DNA from: Gillisia limnaea DSM 15749
GTDB lineage: Bacteria; Bacteroidota; Bacteroidia; Flavobacteriales; Flavobacteriaceae
Assembly: GCF_000243235.1 (NCBI RefSeq)
Contig: NZ_JH594606.1
Location: forward strand, 591,728-643,498
Direction of reading: 5' to 3'
Length of the DNA: 51,771 nt
A program made the translations under genes and the position numbers. Below the pieces are notes generated by a model. The model did no database searches. It saw only the letters and a program-made list of their open reading frames with translations, and had not been told where the DNA came from. Shown piece by piece: positions 25,110 through 33,506 of this stretch; position 1 is the first letter of the stretch, and each line of letters starts with the position of its first letter.

Positions 25110-27284
25110 TTAAAGTTGATTCTGTATTAATTGGTAATAAAAACCTTGCCGTGATAGCAGTTCCTGATGATTACCTTCTTCGACTACCTTACCTTTATGC
25201 ATGACTAGAATTTGATCCGCATTTTTTACCGTGGACAATCGATGAGCTATTATGACTACAGTTTTGTTTTTATAAAACTGATTTAAATTTTCAGTAATTA
25301 CTTTTTCATTTTCCGCATCTAGGGAGCTCGTTGCTTCATCGAAGAACAGATAATCAGGATTCTTATAAATTGCTCTTGCAATAAGTAATCTTTGCTTTTC
25401 TCCTCCGCTTAATAGCTGGCCTTGCTCCCCAATTCTAGTCTGATATTTAAATGGTAGTTCATCAATGAAATTGGCCAAATTTGCCAGTTTCACTGCTTTC
25501 TCAATTTCGTGTTGGTTCACAGGCTCTTGGGATTTAGATTCTGTAATGTTTCTTTCTATGGTATCATTGAAAAGTATTCCATCTTGTAATACCGCGCCAC
25601 AAACCTGTCTCCATTTGTCTGCTTTAATATTCTCAAGATTTTGATCTCCAATGCTAATTTTTCCTTCAATGGGGTTATAAAGTTTTAGTAATAATTTCAG
25701 AAGTGTTGTTTTACCCGAACCACTGGCACCGACAATGGCAGTAACTTTACCTTGAGCTATGGTTATAGAAATATTATGAAGTATAGATCTTGAACTTATG
25801 GGATTGAATTTAAAACTTACGTTTTTAAACACTATGTCACCAGGATCCATATAAAATCCGCTATAAGCATTTTTAACTTCAGGTTCTTGATTATGAATTT
25901 CGGATAACCTATCTAAAGAAAGTCTGGCTCTTTGATAACCTACAAGGAAATCCATGCTGTTTGAAATGGGAACATATAAACTTCCAACGATAAATTGAAT
26001 CGCAAGCATAGTACCTAAGCTAATTTCTCCTGTTATTACAGCCTTTGCAGACCAGAATATAATAAGGATACTCGTAAATTCATTAATAAATTTACCTCCA
26101 TTGATTTGTGCCTGATCTACTCTCAAAATACTTGACTGCAGCCCAAAAAGCTGGGTTTGGTTGATTCTCCATTCAGATTTTCTTCTTTCCTCAGAATTAT
26201 TTAGTTTGATTTCCAGCACACTTAATATTATTTGAAGGAATAAGGACTGGTCTTTTCGATTTAAATCGAATAGCTGATGATCCAGCACCTCCTTTTTCTT
26301 CATAAATAACAATGACCATCCCATAAACAAAATGGTTCCGGTAATAAAAATCATTAAAATGGAAGTATTAAAAATTCCCAGGATAATAGCAAAAATGAAA
26401 ATTGTGAGTAGATCAAATAGAATTGTAAGTGATCTTCCACTTAAAAATTCCTCTATTCTTTGATGATCATAAATACGCTGCATAAAATCCCCGGTAGTTT
26501 TAGAATCGAAAAAGGTTATGGGAAGTTTTAGAATCTTATCAAGGTAATCGGAAATCATTGCGATTGTAACCTTAGTTCCAATATGTAATAATATCCAATC
26601 CCTTATAATTCCTGAAGCAGATCTTACAAGAAATAAAAAAAGTTGCGCTATAACGATGAGGGATATAAAATCAATATTCTCGTAATTAATACCGTAATCA
26701 ACGATACTTTGAGTTAGAAAAGGTAGGATTAACTGAACAACAGAAGCGATGAACAATCCTAAAAAAACCTGATAGATATTTTTCTTATACGGTTTCAGAT
26801 AATCGATTAGAAATCCTAAACCCTGTGCTTTGTTTTCTTCTAAATCTAGAGCGCCAAAATTTTGATTAGGTTCGGCCAAGAGCAATACGCCTTCATTATT
26901 TTTTTCAACCCAGCTATTCCGAAATTCAGTATGAGAGTATTTCATTCGTCCTAGAGCAGGATCTGATACAAAAACATTCATTTTATCTGTTCTATACACT
27001 ACCAAAAAATGATTGTTTGACCAATGAGCGATTGCAGGGAGCGGCACTTCATGAAGAAGCTCCTGAACAGTTGCCTTAATTCCTATGGAATCCATTCCTA
27101 TTTTTTTTAAGGCATCTGAAAGACCCGCCAAGGACACACCTCCTTTTTGAAGACAAGATATTTCTCTTAGATAATTCAAATTATAATTTCCTCCATAAAA
27201 ATCTGTAATTATTTTTAGGCAGGTGGGACCACAGTCCATCTGATCGAGCTGGCGATAAACCGGAAAATTATTAGCTCCAAACAT
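25110..27284 (-). CDS. Peptidase-containing ABC transporter (C39, bacteriocin/peptide exporter)
   Basis: A 724-residue fusion of three domains. The N-terminal C39 peptidase has C18 in MDCGPTCLK, H92 in NHFLVVY and D108 in SDPALG. A six-helix ABC transmembrane domain spans about residues 160-450. The ATPase has Walker A GASGSGKTTLL near 520, signature LLSGGEKQRLL near 625 and Walker B YLFFDEATSSLD near 650. Such exporters cut a double-glycine leader and export the core peptide. All catalytic residues are present. The matching precursor is the 40-codon gene at 21876-21998. It is the first gene of an operon with the HlyD adaptor and the regulator, and has the 17-base site 69 bases before its start. 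Confidence 0.95.
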   Translation of the reverse strand: MFGANNFPVYRQLDQMDCGPTCLKIITDFYGGNYNLNYLREISCLQKGGVSLAGLSDALKKIGMDSIGIKATVQELLHEVPLPAIAHWSNNHFLVVYRTDKMNVFVSDPALGRMKYSHTEFRNSWVEKNNEGVLLLAEPNQNFGALDLEENKAQGLGFLIDYLKPYKKNIYQVFLGLFIASVVQLILPFLTQSIVDYGINYENIDFISLIVIAQLFLFLVRSASGIIRDWILLHIGTKVTIAMISDYLDKILKLPITFFDSKTTGDFMQRIYDHQRIEEFLSGRSLTILFDLLTIFIFAIILGIFNTSILMIFITGTILFMGWSLLFMKKKEVLDHQLFDLNRKDQSLFLQIILSVLEIKLNNSEERRKSEWRINQTQLFGLQSSILRVDQAQINGGKFINEFTSILIIFWSAKAVITGEISLGTMLAIQFIVGSLYVPISNSMDFLVGYQRARLSLDRLSEIHNQEPEVKNAYSGFYMDPGDIVFKNVSFKFNPISSRSILHNISITIAQGKVTAIVGASGSGKTTLLKLLLKLYNPIEGKISIGDQNLENIKADKWRQVCGAVLQDGILFNDTIERNITESKSQEPVNQHEIEKAVKLANLANFIDELPFKYQTRIGEQGQLLSGGEKQRLLIARAIYKNPDYLFFDEATSSLDAENEKVITENLNQFYKNKTVVIIAHRLSTVKNADQILVMHKGKVVEEGNHQELLSRQGFYYQLIQNQL

Positions 27285-27352
27285 ATTATATAATTGAAAG
27301 TCAGAACACTAAATTAATTTAGAAAAATGATAACTATAGACGAACTAACTAT

Positions 27353-27369
27353 CCATTTATAAATGACGG
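27353..27369. promoter_or_regulatory. 17-base palindromic operator candidate upstream of the exporter operon
   Basis: CCATTTATAAATGACGG, the exact reverse complement of the site at 22075-22091, lies 69 bases before the ABC transporter start. Similar distance from both start codons favours an operator. Because the two copies face each other across the 5.3-kb cassette they could also be seen as short terminal inverted repeats, but no transposase lies between them. A partial copy (CCATTTATAAAT) is at 27647-27658. Confidence 0.55.
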
Positions 27370-27568
27370 TAAATTCAACTAAAATTTATATACCTATCTA
27401 TTGGGGAAAATAGATGTTATTATGGGGAGAAAGGAAATAAACTTAAACAGGAAATTTTGTAAAAATTTGATAATTATAAATTTATAAAAAAAAATGACAT
27501 AGTAAATATTCTTTTGATGTTTTTGAAGAATTGAAAGCAAGTGGGAAATGGAGCTTCAATTGAAAGAT

Positions 27569-27718
27569 TTAACAAGATAGATTAGCCACAGCATTAAGTT
27601 TTTCACGAAGCATATCAATATCAGTTGAAATATATGATTTTGTTACCCATTTATAAATCTGGATTTTGGATATTTTGTGGTGACCATGAAATTTGGAAAC
27701 TGTTTCAATAAGAACCTT
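27569..27718 (-). pseudogene. Possible 3' remnant of an unknown gene
   Basis: A 49-codon open frame without a usable start codon, closed upstream by a stop at 27719-27721. The product, with segments such as VSKFHGHHKISKIQIYKWV and MLREKLNAVANLSC, reads like real protein and not like random AT-rich sequence. I do not recognise the family. It lies in the 550-base stretch between the exporter and the integrase, where I see no intact gene. Confidence 0.25.
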
Positions 27719-27837
27719 TTATGACGAATTAATAAAAACTTTTCCATTATTGAAATTTTATTTAAAAGAGATGATTAATAAAAAATAGTTGATATTAGTG
27801 AGTCCATGCATTACGAAGAGGTTAAGATTTAATATTA

Positions 27838-29052
27838 TTAAACAACCCCCATCTTCATTCTTAAAACCTTCATATCCTCGCTAACCTTTCGATCTAAAAT
27901 TTTGGCATAATGTTGTGTTGCTCTTATAGTTGTATGCCCCAGCATCTTACTTACAGACTCTATGGGAACACCATTAGACAAAGTTACTGTTGTCGCAAAG
28001 GTATGTCTAGCCAAGTGGAATGTTAAGTTCTTATTTATCCCACATAAATCAGCAATTTCTTTTAGATAAGCATTTGTTTTTTGATTACTAAGAACGGGTA
28101 ATAATAGTTTTTCATGATTATTTCTATTTGAGCAATATTTATTTAAAATAGAATCAGCAATCGGCAATATGGGAACATTGCTTTTTGTTTTGGTTTTTGT
28201 CCTATTGGTTTTAATCCAGCGTTCTCCATCCAGTCCTATAACAAGATCTTTAGCGGTTAGTTTTTTAACATCAGAATATGCCAATCCCGTAAAACAACTA
28301 AACAAGAAAATATCTTTTACATGTTCTAACCTTTCCATCTCAAACGATTTCTGATATAATAATTGAATTTCTTCCTCTGTAAGAAACTCTCTATCAACAA
28401 TTCTTAATTTTGAATTCCAATTTATAAAAGGATCTTTTTCAATCCAATCATTAGCATAGGCGATACGTATTATTTTTTTAAAATTAGTTACATATTTTAT
28501 CGCAGTATTATGTCCGCAATTTCTGGCGGTCTTTAGATAATACTCAAATCCACTTATGAAAATATGATCAACATCTTTCAAGGGAATATCACCCACTTTA
28601 TATTCCTTTTGAATATAATCACTTACATGTTTTTTTGCTGTCTTATAGCGTTCAGCAGTACCGGCAGCAAAGTCTTTTCCTATTAGGCTATCCACCTTAT
28701 CATTATGATCTTGAAAAATAGCCAATAACATTTTATGATTCTTATTTCTACCTAAATATGAGTTTTTAATTACTTCAGCAGTAATTAAGGCTTCTTTCTC
28801 TAATAGGCGTTCCTGAATTTTATATATTTTTGCTTTAATGGAATCCATATATCGATTAAGCTCTCGTACCTCTTGGGCATTACCCTTAACTTTTCCCGCC
28901 TCAGAGTTCCATTTTGATAAAAGCACTTTCCTCTTGATACTTATCTCACTTCTTTTTCCATTGACTGTAATTCTTAAATAAATTGGAGCATTGCCAATAT
29001 TATTAATATCGTTTCCTCTAGGATAAAATAGGGTTGAAAAGGTTGTTTGCAT
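27838..29052 (-). CDS. Tyrosine recombinase (integrase) of the element
   Basis: A 404-residue integrase with an N-terminal arm-binding region (beta-rich, YLRITVNGKRSEISIKR), a SAM-like core-binding domain and a C-terminal catalytic domain. Catalytic residues visible are H346 and R349 in HLARH, H373 in LGHTTIRATQHY and the nucleophile Y382. The usual first arginine of the T-G-L-R motif is alanine (FTGLAYSD, A258). Loss of this arginine is known in Bacteroidota integrases; IntDOT has serine there. It lies beside the 3' end of tRNA-Ser(UGA), the expected target type, and is transcribed away from the tRNA, so it probably drives integration and excision of the left-hand element. Confidence 0.93.
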   Translation of the reverse strand: MQTTFSTLFYPRGNDINNIGNAPIYLRITVNGKRSEISIKRKVLLSKWNSEAGKVKGNAQEVRELNRYMDSIKAKIYKIQERLLEKEALITAEVIKNSYLGRNKNHKMLLAIFQDHNDKVDSLIGKDFAAGTAERYKTAKKHVSDYIQKEYKVGDIPLKDVDHIFISGFEYYLKTARNCGHNTAIKYVTNFKKIIRIAYANDWIEKDPFINWNSKLRIVDREFLTEEEIQLLYQKSFEMERLEHVKDIFLFSCFTGLAYSDVKKLTAKDLVIGLDGERWIKTNRTKTKTKSNVPILPIADSILNKYCSNRNNHEKLLLPVLSNQKTNAYLKEIADLCGINKNLTFHLARHTFATTVTLSNGVPIESVSKMLGHTTIRATQHYAKILDRKVSEDMKVLRMKMGVV

Positions 29053-29180
29053 CGGTGCGTTATTTTATTATATCTTAAATATATAAAATTTAATAACACG
29101 AATTACACGCAACACCTTCAAATACAAACTATTGGATGTAATTCGGTGCGTAAATAAATTTCGAAAAACACGCACCGAAT
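29053..29180. repeat. Repeated CGGTGCGT motifs upstream of the integrase; likely arm-type or regulatory sites
   Basis: CGGTGCGT occurs directly at 29053-29060 and within ATTCGGTGCGT at 29141-29151, and inverted as ACGCACCGAAT at 29170-29180. The last two form a perfect 11-base inverted repeat 18 bases apart. A weaker ACACGCAACACC lies near 29105-29116. All are packed between the integrase start and the tRNA gene, where arm sites of tyrosine recombinases usually lie. Confidence 0.5.
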
Positions 29181-29233
29181 ACCGCTCCTTTTATTTGATA
29201 TTGAATGGTCTTGTTTGATATGAAGGAAAATGT

Positions 29234-29267
29234 AAAAAGCCCATAAACATAATGTTTATAGGCTTTT
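29234..29267 (-). terminator. Rho-independent terminator downstream of tRNA-Ser
   Basis: On the minus strand AAGCCTATAAACAT and ATGTTTATGGGCTT form a stem of about 13 pairs, with one G-U-type mismatch, followed by a T-run. It lies about 25 bases after the tRNA 3' end and ends tRNA transcription before the integrase. Confidence 0.8.
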
Positions 29268-29290
29268 GGGGAGATTTAGTAATCTCTAAG

Positions 29291-29375
29291 CGGAGAAAGA
29301 GGGATTCGAACCCCCGGAGGTGTGACCCTCAACAGTTTTCAAGACTGCCGCATTCGACCGCTCTGCCATTTCTCC
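29291..29375 (-). tRNA. tRNA-Ser (anticodon UGA)
   Basis: An 85-base minus-strand gene. The acceptor stem is GGAGAAA paired with TTTCTCC, with G as discriminator base. The anticodon loop CTTGAAA gives anticodon TGA. A long variable arm and the T-loop TTCGAAT (GGTTCGAAT type, read as attcgaac on the plus strand) identify a class II serine tRNA. CCA is not encoded. Its 3' end faces the integrase gene 240 bases away, as expected for an element integrated at a tRNA 3' end. Confidence 0.97.
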
Positions 29376-29787
29376 TGAGCGCCTCATCAGGTTTCCCTGA
29401 TTGCGGCTGCAAATATAGAAAGCTTTTTTGAATTCCGAAGAAGAAAATACACCTTTTTTATCAGCCTCACTTTTCCTCCCTGATTATGAACACATTCAGT
29501 TGGAAAAAAACGTCACCATAAACTTTTTAATAAAATAACATTCCTTCCATATAAGTCATTCGTAAATAATAAGTTCCTCTTCCTTGTACTTTGGAAAGAA
29601 TGTTCTGGATCTTTAGGAAAAACACGGGCAACAAGAAATATTCAAAAAACTGCAGAAGTTGTTTTCATTTTACCGAATTTTACCAAAATAGCAAAAATGA
29701 CTACTTAAAAAATAATAAAAGTTGGGAATATAACAAACCTAAAAATACGTTAGAAATAAAAACAAAAAACCTGATTATAGAAAATAC
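29376..29787. other. Gene-free stretch between tRNA-Ser and the CBS-domain gene
   Basis: About 410 bases. Next to the tRNA 5' side is a short palindrome, ATCAGGTTTCCCTGAT (29386-29401), within what should be the tRNA promoter or leader. The rest is AT-rich with no recognisable gene. A plus-strand frame beginning at 29591 runs into the CBS gene antisense and has no family resemblance. Confidence 0.5.
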
Positions 29788-30207
29788 CTACTTCTCATTT
29801 AGGAAGCATCGTATCATATCTGTTGTGGTGACAATCCCTACCAGATTGTCATCGTCTACAACCGGCAAGGCATGAAAATCGTGGGTTAAAAATATTTCCC
29901 CCACCTCTTTCAACGTTGTTTTAGATGTAACACTCACCACTTTTTTAGTCATTACCTGTTCTATAGTAAACATATCATAAACAGTTGTTTCAATACCCTC
30001 TCCATCTTCATCTACGGCGTCTGCAAATGAAATCCGCAATAGATCCGTATAACTTAACATCCCCACGATATGCCCTGCATCTACCACGGGAAGATGTCTT
30101 ATGTGATTTTTTTTGAATAAAGATTCGGCTGTTGACAATTCATCGGAAAGTTTCAATTTATGGATGTTCTTTGTCATGATCTCAGAAACGGGGGCCTTCT
30201 TTTTCAT
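29788..30207 (-). CDS. CBS-domain pair protein
   Basis: A 139-residue cytoplasmic protein made of two CBS motifs: the first around VSEIMTKNIHKLKLSDELST and LPVVDAGHIVGMLSYTDLLR, the second around IEQVMTKKVVSVTSKTTLKE and LPVVDDDNLVGIVTTTDMIR. Stand-alone CBS pairs bind adenosyl nucleotides and act as energy or redox sensors; the partner is not evident here. It is a single gene on the minus strand, divergent from the M28 peptidase. Confidence 0.93.
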   Translation of the reverse strand: MKKKAPVSEIMTKNIHKLKLSDELSTAESLFKKNHIRHLPVVDAGHIVGMLSYTDLLRISFADAVDEDGEGIETTVYDMFTIEQVMTKKVVSVTSKTTLKEVGEIFLTHDFHALPVVDDDNLVGIVTTTDMIRCFLNEK

Positions 30208-30382
30208 ATCGCTTTGTTTTGGAACCTGTAAATTTCAGCTTGAAGATACGAAATAATAGAATATGAACTGTAGAAATTTCCGAAGAAGAAAAGCAGGGAT
30301 TCTACATTTTCTTTATATATAGCATCTTTAAAATTCATACAAAACCAGTATATTGCCGCTTCGTATTTAAACAAAAGAATTT

Positions 30383-31405
30383 ATGAAAAAAATAATTTTA
30401 AGCGCCCTTACCATTGGATTGGTTAGTTGTGGTGCACATCAATCTAAAAACATTGAAAACGCAGATGTTATGGAGTATGCAAATACCATAACTGCACAAG
30501 AATTAAGCGATCACCTCTACACCTTTGCAAGCGATGAATTTGAAGGCCGCGAAACCGGAGAACCAGGACAAAAACTGGCAGCAGAATATCTTAAAACTGA
30601 ATATAAAAAACTGAATATCCCTTCTCCCCTTGGTGGTGACAATTATTACCAGCCAGTTCCCGGTTCTGTTTTTAGAGGAGATGTTAAGGATTCAGAGAAC
30701 GTATTGGCTTTTATTGAAGGAAGCGAAAAACCAGAGGAAATCCTTGTGATCTCTTCGCATTACGACCACGTGGGAATCGATGATGAAGGGAATATTTATA
30801 ACGGAGCCGATGATGATGGATCCGGAACTGTAGCTATTTTGGAGATAGCCGAAGCCTTCATGCAGGCTAAAAAAGATGGTTTTACCCCAAAACGTTCTAT
30901 CTTGTTTTTAAATGTAACCGGAGAAGAAAAAGGGCTCGTAGGTTCTAAATACTATACAGACAATCCTGTTTTCCCACTGGCTCAAACCGTTGCCAACCTT
31001 AACATCGATATGATAGGTAGAATTGGAGAAGGCATGGAAAACAGTGGAGATTACGTTTATTTAATTGGAAGTGATAAATTGAGCACCCAATTACACGAGC
31101 TAAGTGAAGAAGTAAATAATAAGTACCTCAATCTTACTCTTGACTATACCTTTAATGATGAAAATGATCCAAACAGGTTTTACTACCGAAGCGACCATTA
31201 CAACTTCGCTAAAAACAACATTCCAATCATTTTTTACTTTAACGGAGTACACGCCGATTACCATAAAATGACCGATACTCCTGACAAAATTGAGTATGAC
31301 CTTTTGGAAAAACGAGCGAAACTTGTATTTTTAACCGCCTGGGAAATCGCCAACAGAGACGAACGTCCGTTCGTTGACAAGCCAGTTGACACAGCAGCCA
31401 ACTAA
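30383..31405 (+). CDS. M28-family zinc aminopeptidase-like lipoprotein
   Basis: A 340-residue protein with a lipoprotein signal (LVSC, Cys at about residue 16). The M28 metal ligands and catalytic acids are all present: H in SSHYDHVG, D in YNGADDDGSG, EE in NVTGEEKGLVG, D in NIDMIGR and H in HADYHKMTDTPDK. It should trim N-terminal residues from peptides at the cell envelope. It starts its own transcript (divergent from the CBS gene) and is followed by a strong terminator. Confidence 0.93.
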   Translation: MKKIILSALTIGLVSCGAHQSKNIENADVMEYANTITAQELSDHLYTFASDEFEGRETGEPGQKLAAEYLKTEYKKLNIPSPLGGDNYYQPVPGSVFRGDVKDSENVLAFIEGSEKPEEILVISSHYDHVGIDDEGNIYNGADDDGSGTVAILEIAEAFMQAKKDGFTPKRSILFLNVTGEEKGLVGSKYYTDNPVFPLAQTVANLNIDMIGRIGEGMENSGDYVYLIGSDKLSTQLHELSEEVNNKYLNLTLDYTFNDENDPNRFYYRSDHYNFAKNNIPIIFYFNGVHADYHKMTDTPDKIEYDLLEKRAKLVFLTAWEIANRDERPFVDKPVDTAAN

Positions 31406-31429
31406 TACTTTTCAAACCAACTTATAACC

Positions 31430-31464
31430 AATGAGGCTTCCGCAATAGAAGCCTCATTTTTTTT
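31430..31464 (+). terminator. Rho-independent terminator after the M28 peptidase
   Basis: AATGAGGCTTC and GAAGCCTCATT form a perfect 11-bp stem with a 7-base loop, followed by a run of eight T, 25 bases after the stop codon. A textbook intrinsic terminator. Confidence 0.93.
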
Positions 31465-31730
31465 GTATGCTTTCGTAACCTTTATAACGAACATTCTACC
31501 TGAATTCCTTGTGAAGTATAAAATGCCTTTCAAAAATTTTAAGACACATTTAAATGAATACCGATACCTGTTTTAAGTTTGAATAATTAATTCAGCAAAA
31601 GTATACTACCCCCGGACCTTTTTAGATTCTCTTTTGGGCGATGAAAAAGGTTGCTAATAAAAGCATGAATCAACTTATACTTCTAAAAAAAATCCTCACT
31701 ACTCAAGGCACCTTTTTTGTCTCGTCTTTT

Positions 31731-32143
31731 CACTTCATCACTTCTTCACTTCTTCACTTCGTTAAATCGTTAAGTTGTTAATTTGTTAATTGGAATTTGG
31801 AATTTGAGTTTTGGGTTTTGGGTTTAGGAATTTGGGACGTCACACCATCACTTCATCGAATCATCAAACCATCACATCGTCACACCATCACCTCATCACT
31901 TCATCACATCATCACATCATCACTTCGTCACATCGTTAAATCGTTAAATCGTTAAATCGTTAAGTTGTTAAGTTGTTAATTGGAATTTGGGTTTTGGGTT
32001 TTGGGTTTTGGGTTTTGGGTTTTGGGTTTTGGAATTTGGAATTTGGAATTTGGCACGTCACACCATAACTTCATTACTCCATCACTTCATCACTCCTTCA
32101 CTTCATCACTCCTTCACTTCATCACTTCGTCACTCCTTCACTT
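31731..32143. repeat. Composite simple-sequence repeat tract
   Basis: Four kinds of short unit follow one another and the series is then repeated. They are CATCACTT/CTTCACTT-type units, GTTAAATC/GTTAAGTT units, TTGGAATTTGG units and a TTTTGGG heptamer array (about six copies near 31988-32030), then ACGTCACACC and more CATCACTT. One round spans roughly 31731-31852, the second roughly 31853-32055, and a third begins after that. The tract ends inside the last codons of the decarboxylase gene, whose TGA stop lies in a CACTTCA-type unit. No gene is coded here. Confidence 0.85.
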
Positions 32144-33502
32144 CAAGGTCTCAAGAATAAGATCAATATCTGCTTCCGTCGTATCCGGATTTATAAAGCA
32201 AAACCTGGAAATAGTTTCATTCTTCCAAATTGTTGGAGTAACCAGCGCGATCCCTTCCTTATGGTTTCTATAGGTCCAGTCCCGGTATTGCTCCGCTGTC
32301 CATCCTTTTCTTCGGAATAATACTACCGACAAACTCTCTGGCCGTACCATTTCCAGATAAGGTCGTTCCTCAATTTTTCTGGCTGCAATTTTTGCCAGTT
32401 CAATTCCGCGCTCTATAGCGCTTCTATATTTTTCGGTGCCGTGCATTGCCAGGGAAAACCAAAGCGGCATCCCACGTATTCTTCGGGTAAGCTGAATTTG
32501 ATAATCGGCTGGATTGAAGCCCTGAGCTCCTTCATCTTTAAAAATTTCCAGGTAGGCTCCTTTTTGGGAATGCGCATTTTTGGCAAGTTCCATATTTTTA
32601 TAAAGGACCGCACCACAATCATAGGGCGAAAAAAGCCATTTATGTGGGTCGATCGTGATGCTGTCGGCTTTTTCAATCCCGTTGAATAAATGCCGCACAG
32701 ACCTTGCTGCAAGTGCACCGCCACCGTAAGCGCAATCTACATGCAGCCACACATGTTCCTTTTCGCAAACAGGGGCGATCCCTGCCAGGTCATCAATAAT
32801 CCCGGCATTTGTGGTTCCTCCCGTTGCAACTACAGCAAAGAGCCTTTTGCGGTCTTTTTCCTGTAATTCTGCAATCCCGGCTTGCAGCTCTTCTCCGGTA
32901 AGAAAATCCCCTTTGGAATCGATCTTAATTAGATCTGCATCCATCACTTTTGCCATCGCTTCTACCGAGCTGTGGGCTCCCTGGGAGACCAGAACAAGTC
33001 CCTTAATTCCAATGTTATATGTACTTCTGCTTCGCCATTCTTCGCGGGCCGCTACCATCGCCGATAAGTTTGCAACGGTACCTCCACTGGTAAAAACACC
33101 AAAAGATCCTTCGGGCAAGCCAGCAATGCTCACCAACCATTTCATAGCCTGATTTTCGCAAAAGATTCCTCCGGCACCTTCCATCCAGTATGCTCCGTGA
33201 ATACTGGAGGCAGAGGTAACAAGATCGAACATAATGGCAGCCCTGGTAGGTGCCGCCGGCACAAAAGCCAAATGCCGTGGATGATCTATAGGCACCGTGG
33301 CTTTTACCAAAACATCCCTGAAAAGTTTAAAAGCCTTTTCCCCGCCAATCCCCTCATCGGTTATGGTTTCTCCAACCATTTCCAACAACTCCTCTTCCTT
33401 TTTAGGCGAACCCAGTTCCGGGGTTATGTTTGAAATACGGTCTATGGCATACTTCATGACATCCAGCGTCATTTCCACCAGATTCATATCGATCGTATGC
33501 AT
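32138..33502 (-). CDS. Group II PLP-dependent decarboxylase (aromatic amino acid/diaminobutyrate type)
   Basis: A 454-residue cytoplasmic enzyme of the pyridoxal-dependent group II decarboxylase family. The PLP lysine lies in SITIDPHKWLFSPYDCG. Substrate and cofactor motifs include TSGGTVANLSAMVAARE, VSQGAHSSVEAMAKVMDAD and HVDCAYGGGAL. It removes CO2 from an amino acid; aromatic amino acid, glutamate-like and diaminobutyrate substrates cannot be told apart here. I use the ATG at 33502, which leaves four bases to the bshC stop, not a TTG five codons upstream that would overlap it. Its 3' end runs into the simple-repeat tract. Confidence 0.9.
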   Translation of the reverse strand: MHTIDMNLVEMTLDVMKYAIDRISNITPELGSPKKEEELLEMVGETITDEGIGGEKAFKLFRDVLVKATVPIDHPRHLAFVPAAPTRAAIMFDLVTSASSIHGAYWMEGAGGIFCENQAMKWLVSIAGLPEGSFGVFTSGGTVANLSAMVAAREEWRSRSTYNIGIKGLVLVSQGAHSSVEAMAKVMDADLIKIDSKGDFLTGEELQAGIAELQEKDRKRLFAVVATGGTTNAGIIDDLAGIAPVCEKEHVWLHVDCAYGGGALAARSVRHLFNGIEKADSITIDPHKWLFSPYDCGAVLYKNMELAKNAHSQKGAYLEIFKDEGAQGFNPADYQIQLTRRIRGMPLWFSLAMHGTEKYRSAIERGIELAKIAARKIEERPYLEMVRPESLSVVLFRRKGWTAEQYRDWTYRNHKEGIALVTPTIWKNETISRFCFINPDTTEADIDLILETLK

Positions 33503-33506
33503 TTTA

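Noticed and set aside
22075-27369. Composite transposon with 17-base terminal inverted repeats
   Set aside because: No transposase lies between the repeats, the core is itself palindromic, and both copies lie at promoter distance from start codons. Kept only as a lesser alternative.
29591-29875. 94-residue plus-strand protein
   Set aside because: Its second half is antisense to the CBS gene, its first half is low-complexity Asn/Lys-rich, and no family pattern is seen.
31731-32143. CRISPR array
   Set aside because: Units are 7-9 bases with no unique spacers and no cas genes nearby. It is a composite microsatellite.
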